61,188 nucleotides of DNA from an uncultured Oscillospiraceae bacterium (GTDB taxonomy: Bacteria; Bacillota; Clostridia; Oscillospirales; Oscillospiraceae). Below are positions 1 to 8,576 of this stretch, piece by piece. Below the pieces are notes generated by a model, which did not search any database, was not told the DNA's origin, and saw nothing but the letters and a program-made list of their open reading frames with translations. The stretch lies in contig CANPWM010000003.1 in assembly GCA_947584295.1 (NCBI GenBank), forward strand, positions 1 to 61,188. Direction: 5' to 3'. The stretch's first letter is position 1, and every line of letters begins with the position of its first letter. Made by a program: the position numbers and the translations under genes.

Positions 1-6
1 CCATGA

Positions 7-46
7 TAAACCAATCGGGACCTCAAGAGAAGTCCCGATTGGTTTA
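7..46 (-). terminator. Hairpin after the SLH-flavodoxin-DUF362 gene (copy A)
   Basis: Perfect 14-bp arms at 7-20 and 33-46 enclose a 12-nt loop. It lies 18 nt past the stop codon of the minus-strand gene ending at 64. The same hairpin, with loop bases GACTTCTC on the minus strand, recurs at 2168-2212 and 8526-8553. There is no long T run after this copy, so it may be a weak terminator or an operator rather than a classical terminator. Confidence 0.55.
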
Positions 47-63
47 TGAGTTGTTACCTGTGG

Positions 64-2133
64 TTATATCTCCACCATGGTGTACGTCCGGCTGCCAAGG
101 CCAATCTCCTCGGCGTGCTCCAGGGTGTGGAGGCCCATCTGCCGGTCGATTCTCTGCATCAGAGCCTCGCTTCCGCCGGCGGCTTTGCAGAGGTCATAGG
201 CCGCTTGGTCGATAGCGACGGGGTCGGTGGAGGCGAGTATTCCGATGTCGTGGATGTCCGGCTCCGCGGGGTTGCCGTCGCAGTCGCAGTCAATGGAGAT
301 GTTGTTGAGGACGCTGATATAGATGATCCGCTCACCGTTCCCAAGGTAATCGGAGACGGACTTGCCCGCCTCGGCCATGGACTCGGTGAAGGCCGTCTGG
401 TCACCGCCCCAGGGGGAGGTATGGCTGCGCCCGCCGGTGTGGATGAGGCACTTGCCCTCCTTGGAGCCAAGGCCGATGGAGATATTCTTGATGGCCCCGC
501 CGAAGCCAGCCATAGCGTGACCCTTGAAGCGGGAGAGAACCACATAGGATTCGTAATTGGCGAAATGGGAACCCACCAAATTGGTGGAGAGAACAGTGTC
601 CGCACCCTCACCGTCCACGGGCAGCTCCATAGAGCCGTCCGCATCCAGAATGTCCACGTTGGCGATAGCCGTAAACCCATGGTCCTCCGCTACCTGCATG
701 TGCATTGCCGTCTCGGTGCGGGAGCCGCCATAGGCGGTGTTGCACTCCACAATCGTGCCGTTGACGGCTTTAACCACGCCCTCAATCAGTTCTGGCCTTA
801 AGTAGTTGCTGGCGGGGGGCTCACCGGTGGAGAGCTTCACGGCCACATTGCCCGTGGGCGTCCAATTAAGAGCCTCATAGACCGCCAGCATACCGTCGGA
901 GCTTATGTCGGAGGTGAAGAAGACCACGCTGCCGCTGACCTCCGGCTCGGCGGGGGCGCTGGGGGTCAGGTCAAGGCTGTTGACCCACTCCGTCACGGTG
1001 GCCTCCGAGGCCCCGGATTGGAACCTCCGGCCCTCCTGCCAGTCGCCCTCTCCCGCCATCGCCGCCAAAAGCTCGCCGCTCTCGCCGAGGCCGGAGCTGG
1101 AGGAGGTGCAGAAGGGAATTACTGTCTTGCCGGTGAAGTCGTTTGAGGTGATGAACTCATTGACGGGCCACGCCGCGCCGCCCCACCAGATGGGGTAGCC
1201 CACAAAGACGGTGTCGTAGCTGTCCCAGTTGTCCGGAACGGCATTGACAAGCTCCACATCCTGGAGGCTCGCGTCCTCATGCTCCCGGGACACGCGACTC
1301 TGGCTGTCGCTCCAGTTGAGGTCAGCGGAGGTGTAAGGTTCCACCGGCTCTAATTCAAAGATGTCCGCGTTCAGGGTATCCGCGATGATCCGCGCCACGC
1401 GCTGGGTGTTGTCGGTGGCGGAGAAGTATACAACAAGTGTGTCGCTTCCGGCGGGCTCGGTAGGTTCGGAAGGCTCGGTTGGCTCAGCGGGCTCTTCCTC
1501 CCTGTTTCTCAAAAACCGGGCAAGAATGGCGGCGGCCTCGGCGCGGGTCATGCCGTCCTTGGGGGCGAAGCGGTTCCCACCCACGCCGTCGACAACGTTG
1601 TTTGCCTTGGCCCAGGCCACGGCGGATCTTGCATAGTCCGCAATATCGCCCTCGTCCGCAAAGCCGGTGGCCGTCCCCGCGTCGGGGCGCTGGGCGTAAC
1701 GCCAGAGGATGGTGACGGCCTGCTCGCGGTTAAGAGCGTCCTCCGGCCCGAAGTTCCCGTCGTCGTAGCCGTTCACAATGTTATTTTTCGCGGCCCAGGC
1801 AACAGCGTCTGAATACCACTGGCCCGCCGGCACATCCGGGAAGGAGGGCGCGTCCGTCACCGTGGGGGTATTTTCCACACGGTGAAGCATCGTCACCAGC
1901 ATAGCCCGGTTCATAGCCCCGTTCGGGTCAAAACGTCCACCTCCCACGCCGTCCATGATGTGATTTTCGGCACACCAAATCACGTCTTCGGTGTACCACG
2001 CACCCTCCGGCACATCGGAGTAGGGGTTCTCCCCCGCAGCCTCCGCCGTCCCGGAGCCCAGCGCCGCAAGTCCCAAGTTGTATACCAGCACCAGCGCCAG
2101 AATAGCGCATCCGTATTTCAAGAGCTTTTTCAC
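64..2133 (-). CDS. Surface SLH-flavodoxin-DUF362 fusion protein
   Basis: The protein has 689 residues from a GTG start at 2133, chosen because AAGGAGG lies just upstream and a hydrophobic signal peptide (about 1-32) follows directly. Three S-layer homology repeats occupy about 37-205 and should anchor it to the cell wall. A Pro/Glu/Thr linker (about 212-226) leads to a flavodoxin-like domain (about 228-395, starting DTLVVYFSATDNTQ). The C-terminal ~290 residues resemble DUF362, a family often fused to ferredoxins, but no Cys cluster for an Fe-S centre is visible. The role is probably electron transfer at the cell surface, which is inference. It is the last gene of the redox cluster and is separated from the next unit by hairpin copy B. 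Confidence 0.85.
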   Translation of the reverse strand: MKKLLKYGCAILALVLVYNLGLAALGSGTAEAAGENPYSDVPEGAWYTEDVIWCAENHIMDGVGGGRFDPNGAMNRAMLVTMLHRVENTPTVTDAPSFPDVPAGQWYSDAVAWAAKNNIVNGYDDGNFGPEDALNREQAVTILWRYAQRPDAGTATGFADEGDIADYARSAVAWAKANNVVDGVGGNRFAPKDGMTRAEAAAILARFLRNREEEPAEPTEPSEPTEPAGSDTLVVYFSATDNTQRVARIIADTLNADIFELEPVEPYTSADLNWSDSQSRVSREHEDASLQDVELVNAVPDNWDSYDTVFVGYPIWWGGAAWPVNEFITSNDFTGKTVIPFCTSSSSGLGESGELLAAMAGEGDWQEGRRFQSGASEATVTEWVNSLDLTPSAPAEPEVSGSVVFFTSDISSDGMLAVYEALNWTPTGNVAVKLSTGEPPASNYLRPELIEGVVKAVNGTIVECNTAYGGSRTETAMHMQVAEDHGFTAIANVDILDADGSMELPVDGEGADTVLSTNLVGSHFANYESYVVLSRFKGHAMAGFGGAIKNISIGLGSKEGKCLIHTGGRSHTSPWGGDQTAFTESMAEAGKSVSDYLGNGERIIYISVLNNISIDCDCDGNPAEPDIHDIGILASTDPVAIDQAAYDLCKAAGGSEALMQRIDRQMGLHTLEHAEEIGLGSRTYTMVEI

Positions 2134-2167
2134 AGTTTTGCGCCTCCTTATATTGATAACAACAGAA

Positions 2168-2212
2168 TAAACCAATCGCGTCGCGGCCTCAAGAGAAGTC
2201 ACGATTGGTTTA
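2168..2212 (-). terminator. Hairpin between redox units (copy B)
   Basis: Arms TAAACCAATCG (2168-2178) and CGATTGGTTTA (2202-2212) pair perfectly, with extra bases in the stem compared with copies A and C. It follows the stop of the CMD-cupin gene (2239) and lies 35-79 nt upstream of the GTG start at 2133. It could end the upstream operon, control the downstream gene, or both. Confidence 0.55.
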
Positions 2213-2238
2213 CGAGTTATAACCTGTGGTAAGCAGTC

Positions 2239-2976
2239 TCAAGGAAGCCGGTCATAGACATCGCCCGTCACGGCCTCGCGCCACTCGGTTCCTGTCTCCT
2301 CGCCGGGGACCTCGACGGCAAGGTGCTGGAACCAGCAGTCCTTCGCCGCGCCGTGCCAGTGCTTCACATTGGCGGGGATGTTCACTACGTCCCCGGGGTG
2401 GAGCTCCCGGGCCTCCTTTCCCTCCTCCTGATACCAGCCGCGCCCTGCCACGCATAAAAGCATCTGTCCGCCTCCGGTTTTGGCGTGGTGGATGTGCCAG
2501 TTATTGCGGCACCCCGGCTCAAAGGTCACGTTGAACACCGGCACCTGGGAGGTGGAAATGGGCGCCAGGTAGCTCTGCCCGATGAAATACTGGGCAAAGG
2601 CGTCATTTTTATTGCCCACGGGGAAAACGGACAGGTCCTTCGCCGGAGCGCCCTCCTCTTCGCCGTAGACCTCCGCGATCATGGGAAACGTACTCCAGGC
2701 CTTGGGCCAGCCGCAGTAGAAGGCCAGTTGGGTGACGATCTCCACCGCCTCCGACTTTGTCACGCCGTGTTCCTTGCCCAGAACAAGGTGGCTCTTGAGC
2801 TGCGGGTAAAGCCCCGCCGAAAAAAGCGCCGCAATGGTGACCATGCTCCTGTCTCTGGGCGAGAGTTTATCCTCCCGCGACCACACTTCTCCAAACAGTA
2901 CGTCGTCATTCAGTTCCGCGAATTTGGGGGCCAGACTGCCGAGTACGTCCCGCCCCGCCGTTTGTTTCTTTGCCAT
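2239..2976 (-). CDS. Carboxymuconolactone decarboxylase-like / cupin fusion
   Basis: The protein has 245 residues. Residues about 20-115 form a carboxymuconolactone decarboxylase (CMD) domain, with the family-like segment around EAVEIVTQLAFYCGWPKA. Residues about 140-235 form a cupin with metal-binding His residues visible as HIHH and a later KHWHG. CMD-cupin fusions occur in many anaerobe redox clusters, but no substrate is established from sequence. It is the last gene of the operon running down from 8483 and lies 12 nt after the iron alcohol dehydrogenase gene. A peroxidase or quinone-like detoxification role is possible but unproven. Confidence 0.85.
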   Translation of the reverse strand: MAKKQTAGRDVLGSLAPKFAELNDDVLFGEVWSREDKLSPRDRSMVTIAALFSAGLYPQLKSHLVLGKEHGVTKSEAVEIVTQLAFYCGWPKAWSTFPMIAEVYGEEEGAPAKDLSVFPVGNKNDAFAQYFIGQSYLAPISTSQVPVFNVTFEPGCRNNWHIHHAKTGGGQMLLCVAGRGWYQEEGKEARELHPGDVVNIPANVKHWHGAAKDCWFQHLAVEVPGEETGTEWREAVTGDVYDRLP

Positions 2977-2988
2977 ATTCTTTCCTCC

Positions 2989-4149
2989 TTATCTGCACTC
3001 CATGAGAACCGCCAGCAGCTCGTCCCGGGTAAATTTCTTACAGCAGCCTCCAGTGAGAACGGTGGTGTCCGTGATGGACTTGAAGTCCGTATCCGCCGGA
3101 ATGCCCATCTCGGTGAAGGTGGTGGGCAGGCCCGCCTCTTTGATGAAGGACAACAGGGCGTCGATGAAGGCGCTGGCCAATTCAAGCTCCGTCTTGCCGG
3201 CAGAGTCCACGCCCCAGACGTTGACGGCGAGGCGCGCAAACTGGGGCGCGGCCTCCGGGAGCATATGGCGGTAGAGGATCGGGTGGATAACCGCCAGCCC
3301 CTGCCCGTGGTTGCAGTCGGTGTACGCGCCCAGCTGGTGCTCCAGCATGTGGGCCTGAAAGTCCGTGACCTTGCCGATCTTCAGCATCCCGTTCTCGCCC
3401 ATGGCCGCCGCCCACAAAAGCTCGCTCCGGGCCTCGATGTCCTGCGGGTCTTTCAGCGTTGCCCGGAGGTTGCGGATGATATTGCGCTGGCAGACCTCAT
3501 TGATTTCGTCGGAGAGGTTCGTTTCCCTAGGGGAACCCATATACGTCTCCATGCAGTGGGAGAGGGCGTCAAAGGAGCCGGATATGACCTGGCCCATTGG
3601 CATGGTCATGGTGTACGCCGGATCAAGAATGGCGAAGTCGTAAAAGGCGCCCCACAGCGGGCCTTTGACCTTCTTCGTCTCATTTGTGATCACCGCGCCG
3701 TTGTTCATCTCCGCGCCGGTGCCGAAGGCCGTCACCACAGCGCCCATGGGGATGAGGCCGGCGGGCGACCCGCGCAAAACCGTCTCAAGCTCCCACAGAT
3801 CCTCCTCAGTCCTTGCCTGGGCCGAAATCACCTTGCAGCAGTCAATGACGCTGCCGCCGCCCACGGCCAGGATGAAGTCGATATTGTTCTCCCTCGCCAG
3901 CCGCGCCCCCTCCTGCACCTTGGCGTAGGTGGGGTTGGACATGATGCCGGAAAACTCCGTGACGGTCTTCCCGGCGACCTTGAGAAGATTCATCAGTTCA
4001 TCGTAGACGCCGTTTCGCTTAATTGACCCGCCGCCGTAGGCCAGCATCACGTTCTGGCCCACACGGGCCAGCTCCGCTGAAAGGTTCTTTTCCGCCGCTC
4101 TTTCCCCAAAATAGACGGTGACGGGATAGCGGTATGTGAATGTGTTCAT
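2989..4149 (-). CDS. Iron-containing alcohol dehydrogenase
   Basis: The protein has 386 residues, the normal length for the BdhA/YqhD-type iron alcohol dehydrogenases. The N-terminal half has the nucleotide-binding run AYGGGSIKRNGVYDE. The C-terminal half carries metal ligands in DALSHCMETYMG and DCNHGQGLAVIHP. The enzyme should interconvert aldehydes and alcohols with NAD(P)H in the cytoplasm. It is the fifth member downstream in the redox operon, 17 nt after the flavodoxin/ferredoxin gene. Its substrate cannot be told from sequence. The family call is firm. Confidence 0.92.
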   Translation of the reverse strand: MNTFTYRYPVTVYFGERAAEKNLSAELARVGQNVMLAYGGGSIKRNGVYDELMNLLKVAGKTVTEFSGIMSNPTYAKVQEGARLARENNIDFILAVGGGSVIDCCKVISAQARTEEDLWELETVLRGSPAGLIPMGAVVTAFGTGAEMNNGAVITNETKKVKGPLWGAFYDFAILDPAYTMTMPMGQVISGSFDALSHCMETYMGSPRETNLSDEINEVCQRNIIRNLRATLKDPQDIEARSELLWAAAMGENGMLKIGKVTDFQAHMLEHQLGAYTDCNHGQGLAVIHPILYRHMLPEAAPQFARLAVNVWGVDSAGKTELELASAFIDALLSFIKEAGLPTTFTEMGIPADTDFKSITDTTVLTGGCCKKFTRDELLAVLMECR

Positions 4150-4166
4150 AACTTTTGCTCCTCCTG

Positions 4167-4928
4167 TTATCTTGTGGTTTTCGGATTATAGTACTGCCCG
4201 TGGCCCACGGTGGCCTTGGTGTAGGCGATGGCGTTTTTGGGGCATACGTGCAGACAGCCCAGGCACAGCGTACAGTTGGCCTTGCTCCAAACAGGCCGCC
4301 CCTCCGTCATGGTGATGGCCCTCGTGGGACATTGTGCCGCGCACTGCCCGCACCCCACGCAACTGTCATTTACAGTGAAATTCTTTGTCTGGCTGGCCTT
4401 TTTGTACGCTTTTTTCATCATCAGGAGCATGGGCGCGGGCCACTCGCCCTTGACCCGGACACGCTTCTTTTGGACGATACCCTCGATGATGCCGCTAAGC
4501 AGCTCGTCAGCCTTGTCCAGCGCCGACTGTACGTAGGTCTCATCGGTGAGGTCGAAATTCGGCACCCAGTTGTCCACGGACTGGAGAAGGAAGTCCGCGT
4601 CCTGCTCCCGGCCGGTTTTGCGGCGTAGGATCTTCGCCAGCTCCGCCGCCACGTTGCCGTAATGGAAGCCGTAGGTGTCCACGGTGTAGACGTAGCTGCC
4701 CTCAGTGAGCCGCAGCTCCGCCTTTTCCAGAAACTCTGTCACGATGGTCGGCAGAACACCGAAATAGGTGGGCAGGACGAAGCCCAGGGATTCGCCCTTC
4801 TCGGGCCGGATGCTGAAATTTTCGCTCTGCCAGGCATCCGTTATGGACATGACCTGGTCGCCCGTCCTGGCCGCGATCCGCTCCGCCGCGTATTTGCAGT
4901 TGCCGGTGGATGAAAAATAGAGGATCAT
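4167..4928 (-). CDS. EFR1-type flavodoxin/ferredoxin fusion
   Basis: The protein has 253 residues. It begins with a flavodoxin motif (MILYFSSTGNCKYAAERIA) and has a flavodoxin-like fold over about 1-150. Residues about 180-240 contain two 4Fe-4S clusters, visible as CVGCGQCAAQCP and CTLCLGCLHVCP. This is the arrangement of EFR1-family proteins, cytoplasmic electron carriers that combine FMN and two clusters. It sits 21 nt from the aldo/keto reductase gene, so it may feed or drain electrons for the reductases of the cluster. That partnership is inferred from position only. Confidence 0.9.
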   Translation of the reverse strand: MILYFSSTGNCKYAAERIAARTGDQVMSITDAWQSENFSIRPEKGESLGFVLPTYFGVLPTIVTEFLEKAELRLTEGSYVYTVDTYGFHYGNVAAELAKILRRKTGREQDADFLLQSVDNWVPNFDLTDETYVQSALDKADELLSGIIEGIVQKKRVRVKGEWPAPMLLMMKKAYKKASQTKNFTVNDSCVGCGQCAAQCPTRAITMTEGRPVWSKANCTLCLGCLHVCPKNAIAYTKATVGHGQYYNPKTTR

Positions 4929-4949
4929 GTTCCGCCCTCCCTTAAATGC

Positions 4950-5798
4950 TCATCTGGCGAAGCGCCCGTGGAGCGCCCGGACGAAATTGGGGTCGAAATG
5001 GTCAACAATCTCACTGTGCTCGATATCCAACGGCGCTATGGCCGCCATATCCTCGTCCGTAAGCCGGAAGTTCCAGATGTCCAGATTCTGCTCCATCCGC
5101 GCCCGGTGGGTGGACTTGGGAATCACCGTGACGCCCCGCTGGACGCTCCACCGCAGGGCCACCTGCGCCGCGCTCTTGCCGTACTTGGCACCGATCTCCG
5201 TCAGCACCGGGTGGGTGAAGATCTCGTGCTTGCCCTCGGCGAAGGGACCCCAGGCCTCCGGCTGAACCTCGTATTCCTTCATAAGCTCCAGCGCCTTTGG
5301 CTGTTGGAAGAAGGGGTGAAGCTCCACCTGATTTACCGCCGGGACGATCTCCACCGTCTCGCAGAAGTCCGCCAGGACGTGGGGATAGAAGTTGCAAACG
5401 CCGATGGCCCGGATGCGCCCCTCCTTGTAAAGCTCCTCCAACGCCCTCCACGCGCCGTAGTAGTCGCCCATGGGCTGGTGCAGAAGGTAGAGGTCCAGAT
5501 ACTCAAGCCCCAGCTTCCGGCAGGAGTCCTCAAAGGCCCGCTTGGCACCGTCATAGCTTGAATCCGCCACCCACAGCTTGGTGGTGATAAACAGGTCCTC
5601 CCTGGCCACGCCGCAGCTCCGTATGGCCGCGCCAACGGCCTCCTCGTTCCCATAGGACGCCGCCGTGTCGATGAGCCGGTACCCCACATCAATGGCCTCC
5701 CGCACCGCCTGTTCACACACCGCCGGGTCCCGCACCTGAAAGACCCCAAAGCCCTCCATGGGCATCTTCACGCCGTTATTGAGTATTGTGTATTCCAT
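4950..5798 (-). CDS. Aldo/keto reductase
   Basis: The protein has 282 residues, full length for a monomeric aldo/keto reductase. The catalytic tetrad is visible: Asp in RLIDTAASYGNEE, Tyr in the same segment, Lys in TTKLW and His in YLLHQP. The C-terminal NADPH phosphate-binding segment VTVIPKSTHRARMEQN is also present. It should reduce aldehydes or ketones with NADPH in the cytoplasm. The start has a GGAGG motif upstream. A second aldo/keto reductase, with a lipoprotein signal, is encoded three genes upstream at 7323-8483. Confidence 0.93.
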   Translation of the reverse strand: MEYTILNNGVKMPMEGFGVFQVRDPAVCEQAVREAIDVGYRLIDTAASYGNEEAVGAAIRSCGVAREDLFITTKLWVADSSYDGAKRAFEDSCRKLGLEYLDLYLLHQPMGDYYGAWRALEELYKEGRIRAIGVCNFYPHVLADFCETVEIVPAVNQVELHPFFQQPKALELMKEYEVQPEAWGPFAEGKHEIFTHPVLTEIGAKYGKSAAQVALRWSVQRGVTVIPKSTHRARMEQNLDIWNFRLTDEDMAAIAPLDIEHSEIVDHFDPNFVRALHGRFAR

Positions 5799-5828
5799 AT
5801 TCGTCCCTCCTTATTTTGCTTTGCGCTT

Positions 5829-6584
5829 TTAAGCCGCGCCCTGACCGCCATCCACGGCGTAGACAGCGCCGCTGACGTAGCTCGCCTCATCGGACGCCAG
5901 GAACGCCGCCACGCTGGCGATCTCCTCGGGCGCGCCGAATCGTCCGCAGGGAATGGTCGCCGCGATACCCTCCTCGTGGGCCTTCGCCGCCTCGTCGGAG
6001 AGATTGGTGACGTTCCATATATCGGTGCGAATCGCGCCGGGAGCGATGGCGTTGACCCGCACGCCGTCTGGGGCCAGCTCCAGCGCCCAGCAGCGGGTGA
6101 AATTCTCCACCGCCGCCTTGGCGCCCACGTACATGGACAGATTAGGCGCGCGGTGTGTCGCTCCCACCGTGGAAATGTTGATGATGTTTCCCTTCGCGTT
6201 CAGGATGAGCGGCAGCGACTGAATCGTCACATCCACCAGCGCCCGCACGTCGAGGTCAAAGGCCCTGTCGTAGTCGGCCAGGGTGATCTCCTTGAGCGGC
6301 TGGACAGGGCACCAACCCGCGTTGTTCACAAGAATATCCAGTTTCTCCCCGTATTTTTCTTTCATCGTGTCGATCACTTTTTCGACCTGCTCGGTTTTGG
6401 TGATGTCCGCCGCCACATAGGAGATTTTTTCATCTGCTTGCGCGGTCTCCTGAAGGGCGCTTTCACGCCTGCCGACGATCATCACATGAGCGCCCTCTTT
6501 GGCGAACCTGATTGCCATGGCGCGTCCGATGCCCGAACCGCCGCCGGAGATCAGCGCAACTTTACCTTCTAATCTTTTGCTCAT
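5829..6584 (-). CDS. SDR family oxidoreductase
   Basis: The protein has 251 residues and is a classical short-chain dehydrogenase/reductase. The cofactor motif SGGGSGIGRA lies at about 14-23. NNAG occurs at about 89, and the catalytic Ser-Tyr-Lys lie in NISTVGATH and MYVGAKAA. The C-terminal DGGQG ending is typical. It acts on an unknown alcohol or ketone with NAD(P)(H). It lies between the RibD-like and aldo/keto reductase genes, with 15 and 30 nt gaps, so it is co-transcribed. Confidence 0.93.
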   Translation of the reverse strand: MSKRLEGKVALISGGGSGIGRAMAIRFAKEGAHVMIVGRRESALQETAQADEKISYVAADITKTEQVEKVIDTMKEKYGEKLDILVNNAGWCPVQPLKEITLADYDRAFDLDVRALVDVTIQSLPLILNAKGNIINISTVGATHRAPNLSMYVGAKAAVENFTRCWALELAPDGVRVNAIAPGAIRTDIWNVTNLSDEAAKAHEEGIAATIPCGRFGAPEEIASVAAFLASDEASYVSGAVYAVDGGQGAA

Positions 6585-6599
6585 TTTCTTTTCCTCCTA

Positions 6600-7313
6600 T
6601 TATTTTAATATGTACCTGAGCCACAGGGTGTCGTTTTCAATGACCTCCACCGCCTTCAATGTAAACGCCTTGGGAATGACCGGCGCCAAATCGCCTGCCT
6701 CGAAAAGAGACGCCGCGCCGATGTCGCCGTCCGCCGTGGGAACAAGGACGATGCTCAGCTCGTCAATGAGGCCCTGGGCGGCGAAGGTCCAGTTGGTGAT
6801 GCCGCCGCCCGCCAGAAGGACGCTGTCGATCCCGAAATGCTCCTTCAGCTTCCGAAGCAGGAGCTCGCAGTCGATCTGCTTCTCCCCGGCGATGATGTAG
6901 GAGATGCCGAGGCTTTGGAGGTAGGCGATGTAGCTTACCGGAGCCCGCTCCGTCAGCGCCTCGATGACGTGGGCCTTGGGGCGGCCCTTTTTCTCCACAG
7001 CGGGGCCGCTCCATTTGAGGGTCCCCTCCGGGTCCATGACAATAATATAATTTTCCGCTCCGCTCTCGCCCACGTAGACGGGCTCTGGCGCCTCCGCGCT
7101 CATTTCCGGCAGGTCGGAGACGAAAACAGTCCCATCCGCGTACCCCTCCGCCGCCGTGGTGATCCCGTAGATGGTGGCGGGACAGCCGTAAAACGCCCGC
7201 AGCTCCCCGTATTTCCGAAGTCCCGGCCCTGTCTCCGGCAGGGAGAAGTACCGTCCGTCGATCTTCCCGTCCAGGGACATCAGCATGTGACATATCACTT
7301 TCGGTCTGTCCAT
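6600..7313 (-). CDS. RibD C-terminal / dihydrofolate-reductase-family protein
   Basis: The protein has 237 residues. It starts with the family signature VICHMLMSLDGKIDG, and a glycine-rich segment SVLLAGGGITNWTF is followed by LIDELSIVLVP near the C-terminus. This is the reductase fold of the RibD C-terminal domain without the deaminase part. Stand-alone members often act as NADPH reductases of unknown substrate, so a role in riboflavin synthesis should not be assumed. It is 9 nt from the lipoprotein reductase gene upstream. Confidence 0.87.
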   Translation of the reverse strand: MDRPKVICHMLMSLDGKIDGRYFSLPETGPGLRKYGELRAFYGCPATIYGITTAAEGYADGTVFVSDLPEMSAEAPEPVYVGESGAENYIIVMDPEGTLKWSGPAVEKKGRPKAHVIEALTERAPVSYIAYLQSLGISYIIAGEKQIDCELLLRKLKEHFGIDSVLLAGGGITNWTFAAQGLIDELSIVLVPTADGDIGAASLFEAGDLAPVIPKAFTLKAVEVIENDTLWLRYILK

Positions 7314-7322
7314 GGTTCCTCC

Positions 7323-8483
7323 TTACGCAAAGTCGCCCTCCCACTCTCTGGGAGCGCCGTTGAACATTCCGCCCATGAAGTCGTAATTGATGTTGAAATA
7401 CCGCCCCGACTCGCCCTGGTCCATGGCGCGGATAATCTCCATCTCTTCGTCCGTCAGCTCAAAGTCGAAAATCTCGATGTTCTCCTGAATGTGGTCCGGG
7501 TTTGTGGAACCGGGGATCACCGAAAAGCCCTCCTGGATATGCCAGCGGACGATGATCTGCACCACGCTCTTGTCGTGTGCCGCCGCAATCGCTTCCAGAG
7601 TCTCCGCGTTCAAAAGCCGCTGGTCCCCGTGGCCCAGAGGATACCAGCACTCCACCTGGATGTTGTACTGCTCCGCAAGCGCCCGGGTCTCCTGCCGCTG
7701 GGCAAAGGGGTGGCACTCGATCTGCATGATTTGGGGCTTGATCTCCTGTTCCATGATGGCGTTGAAGGCGTCCATGCGGTTGTCGAAGTTGCTGATGCCC
7801 AGGGCCCGTATCTTGCCCTCCCGATAGGCCCGCTCCATGTCCTTCCAGGCCGCCACGATGGTGTCGATGTCCCCCGCCGGGTGGTGGAGATAGACCAGGT
7901 CCAGGTATTCGACGCCCAGCCGCTCCAGCATCCCGTCGATGGCGTTGTAGGCGTCGCCGTACTCGCTGGGCCACAGCTTGTCCGTGATCCAAATCTCCTC
8001 CCGGGGCACGCCGCTGTCCCGGATACCCTGACCCACGCCGCGCTCCTGAAGATACCCGTGGGCGTCGTCCAGGTGGCGGTAGCCAGACCTCAGCGCCGCC
8101 GCCACAGCCTCACGGGAGGTCTCGTTGAGTACGCCCAGGTCGCCGTTCTCAAGGCTTTGTATTTGTGTGCCGAGCCCGAACTTGGGCATCTGCACGCCGT
8201 TGTTGAGAGTGATCAACGGGACACCTTCAACAGAGGTGATGCGGGAGGCGTCCGCGGGGCCGCTGCCGGGTACCTCGACCTGTGCGTCAGAGGCAGGAGC
8301 TGGCGGCTCGGCAGTCTCGCCTGACGGCCCCTCGCTTTGGGCCGGTCCATCACTTTGGGGTGGCTCCGTACTCTCCTGCGGTTCGGGGACCGTATCGTTG
8401 TTTTCTGTTTCCCCGGCCCCTCCACAGGCGGCCAGGGAGAGGGCGAGAACAAGGGTGAGCAACAGCGCGACTGTTTTTTTCAT
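7323..8483 (-). CDS. Lipoprotein-type aldo/keto reductase
   Basis: The protein has 386 residues. Residues 1-20 are a signal peptide with a clear lipobox (LSLAACGG), then a Glu/Pro/Ser-rich spacer to about 95. An aldo/keto reductase domain follows, with its active-site residues in place: Asp and Tyr in HLDDAHGYLQE, Lys in ITDKLW and His in YLHHPAGD. A lipidated, exported enzyme of a family that uses NADPH is odd, because nicotinamide cofactors are not normally available outside the cell. This is the first gene of the long redox operon. Its start lies just downstream of hairpin copy C and a minus-strand TATAAT at 8517-8522. Confidence 0.9.
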   Translation of the reverse strand: MKKTVALLLTLVLALSLAACGGAGETENNDTVPEPQESTEPPQSDGPAQSEGPSGETAEPPAPASDAQVEVPGSGPADASRITSVEGVPLITLNNGVQMPKFGLGTQIQSLENGDLGVLNETSREAVAAALRSGYRHLDDAHGYLQERGVGQGIRDSGVPREEIWITDKLWPSEYGDAYNAIDGMLERLGVEYLDLVYLHHPAGDIDTIVAAWKDMERAYREGKIRALGISNFDNRMDAFNAIMEQEIKPQIMQIECHPFAQRQETRALAEQYNIQVECWYPLGHGDQRLLNAETLEAIAAAHDKSVVQIIVRWHIQEGFSVIPGSTNPDHIQENIEIFDFELTDEEMEIIRAMDQGESGRYFNINYDFMGGMFNGAPREWEGDFA

Positions 8484-8525
8484 GGAGCAGTCCTCCTTTT
8501 ACACCTTATGACAATCATTATAAAA

Positions 8526-8553
8526 AATCGAGACCTCCTGAGAAGTCTCGATT
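8526..8553 (-). terminator. Terminator of the LysR gene (copy C of the repeated hairpin)
   Basis: The arms AATCGAGAC (8526-8534) and GTCTCGATT (8545-8553) pair perfectly, and on the minus strand the stem is followed by six T. It lies 24 nt past the stop of the LysR gene, a textbook intrinsic terminator. A minus-strand TATAAT (8517-8522) overlaps its T run and could be the -10 box of the operon that follows, so the site may also be regulatory. Confidence 0.75.
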
Positions 8554-8576
8554 GGTTATCTGATTCTTACTTAAGG

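Noticed and set aside
6837..8324. Long plus-strand frame opposite the reductase genes
   Set aside because: High GC and codon bias open long antisense frames throughout. It has no ribosome site and no recognisable domain, while both opposite genes have full motifs. The same holds for long antisense frames opposite ileS, mutL, mutS, pepF, cls and glgA.
7..8553. CRISPR array made of the three repeated hairpins
   Set aside because: Only three copies, kilobases apart and next to gene ends, so they are regulatory or terminator repeats rather than an array.
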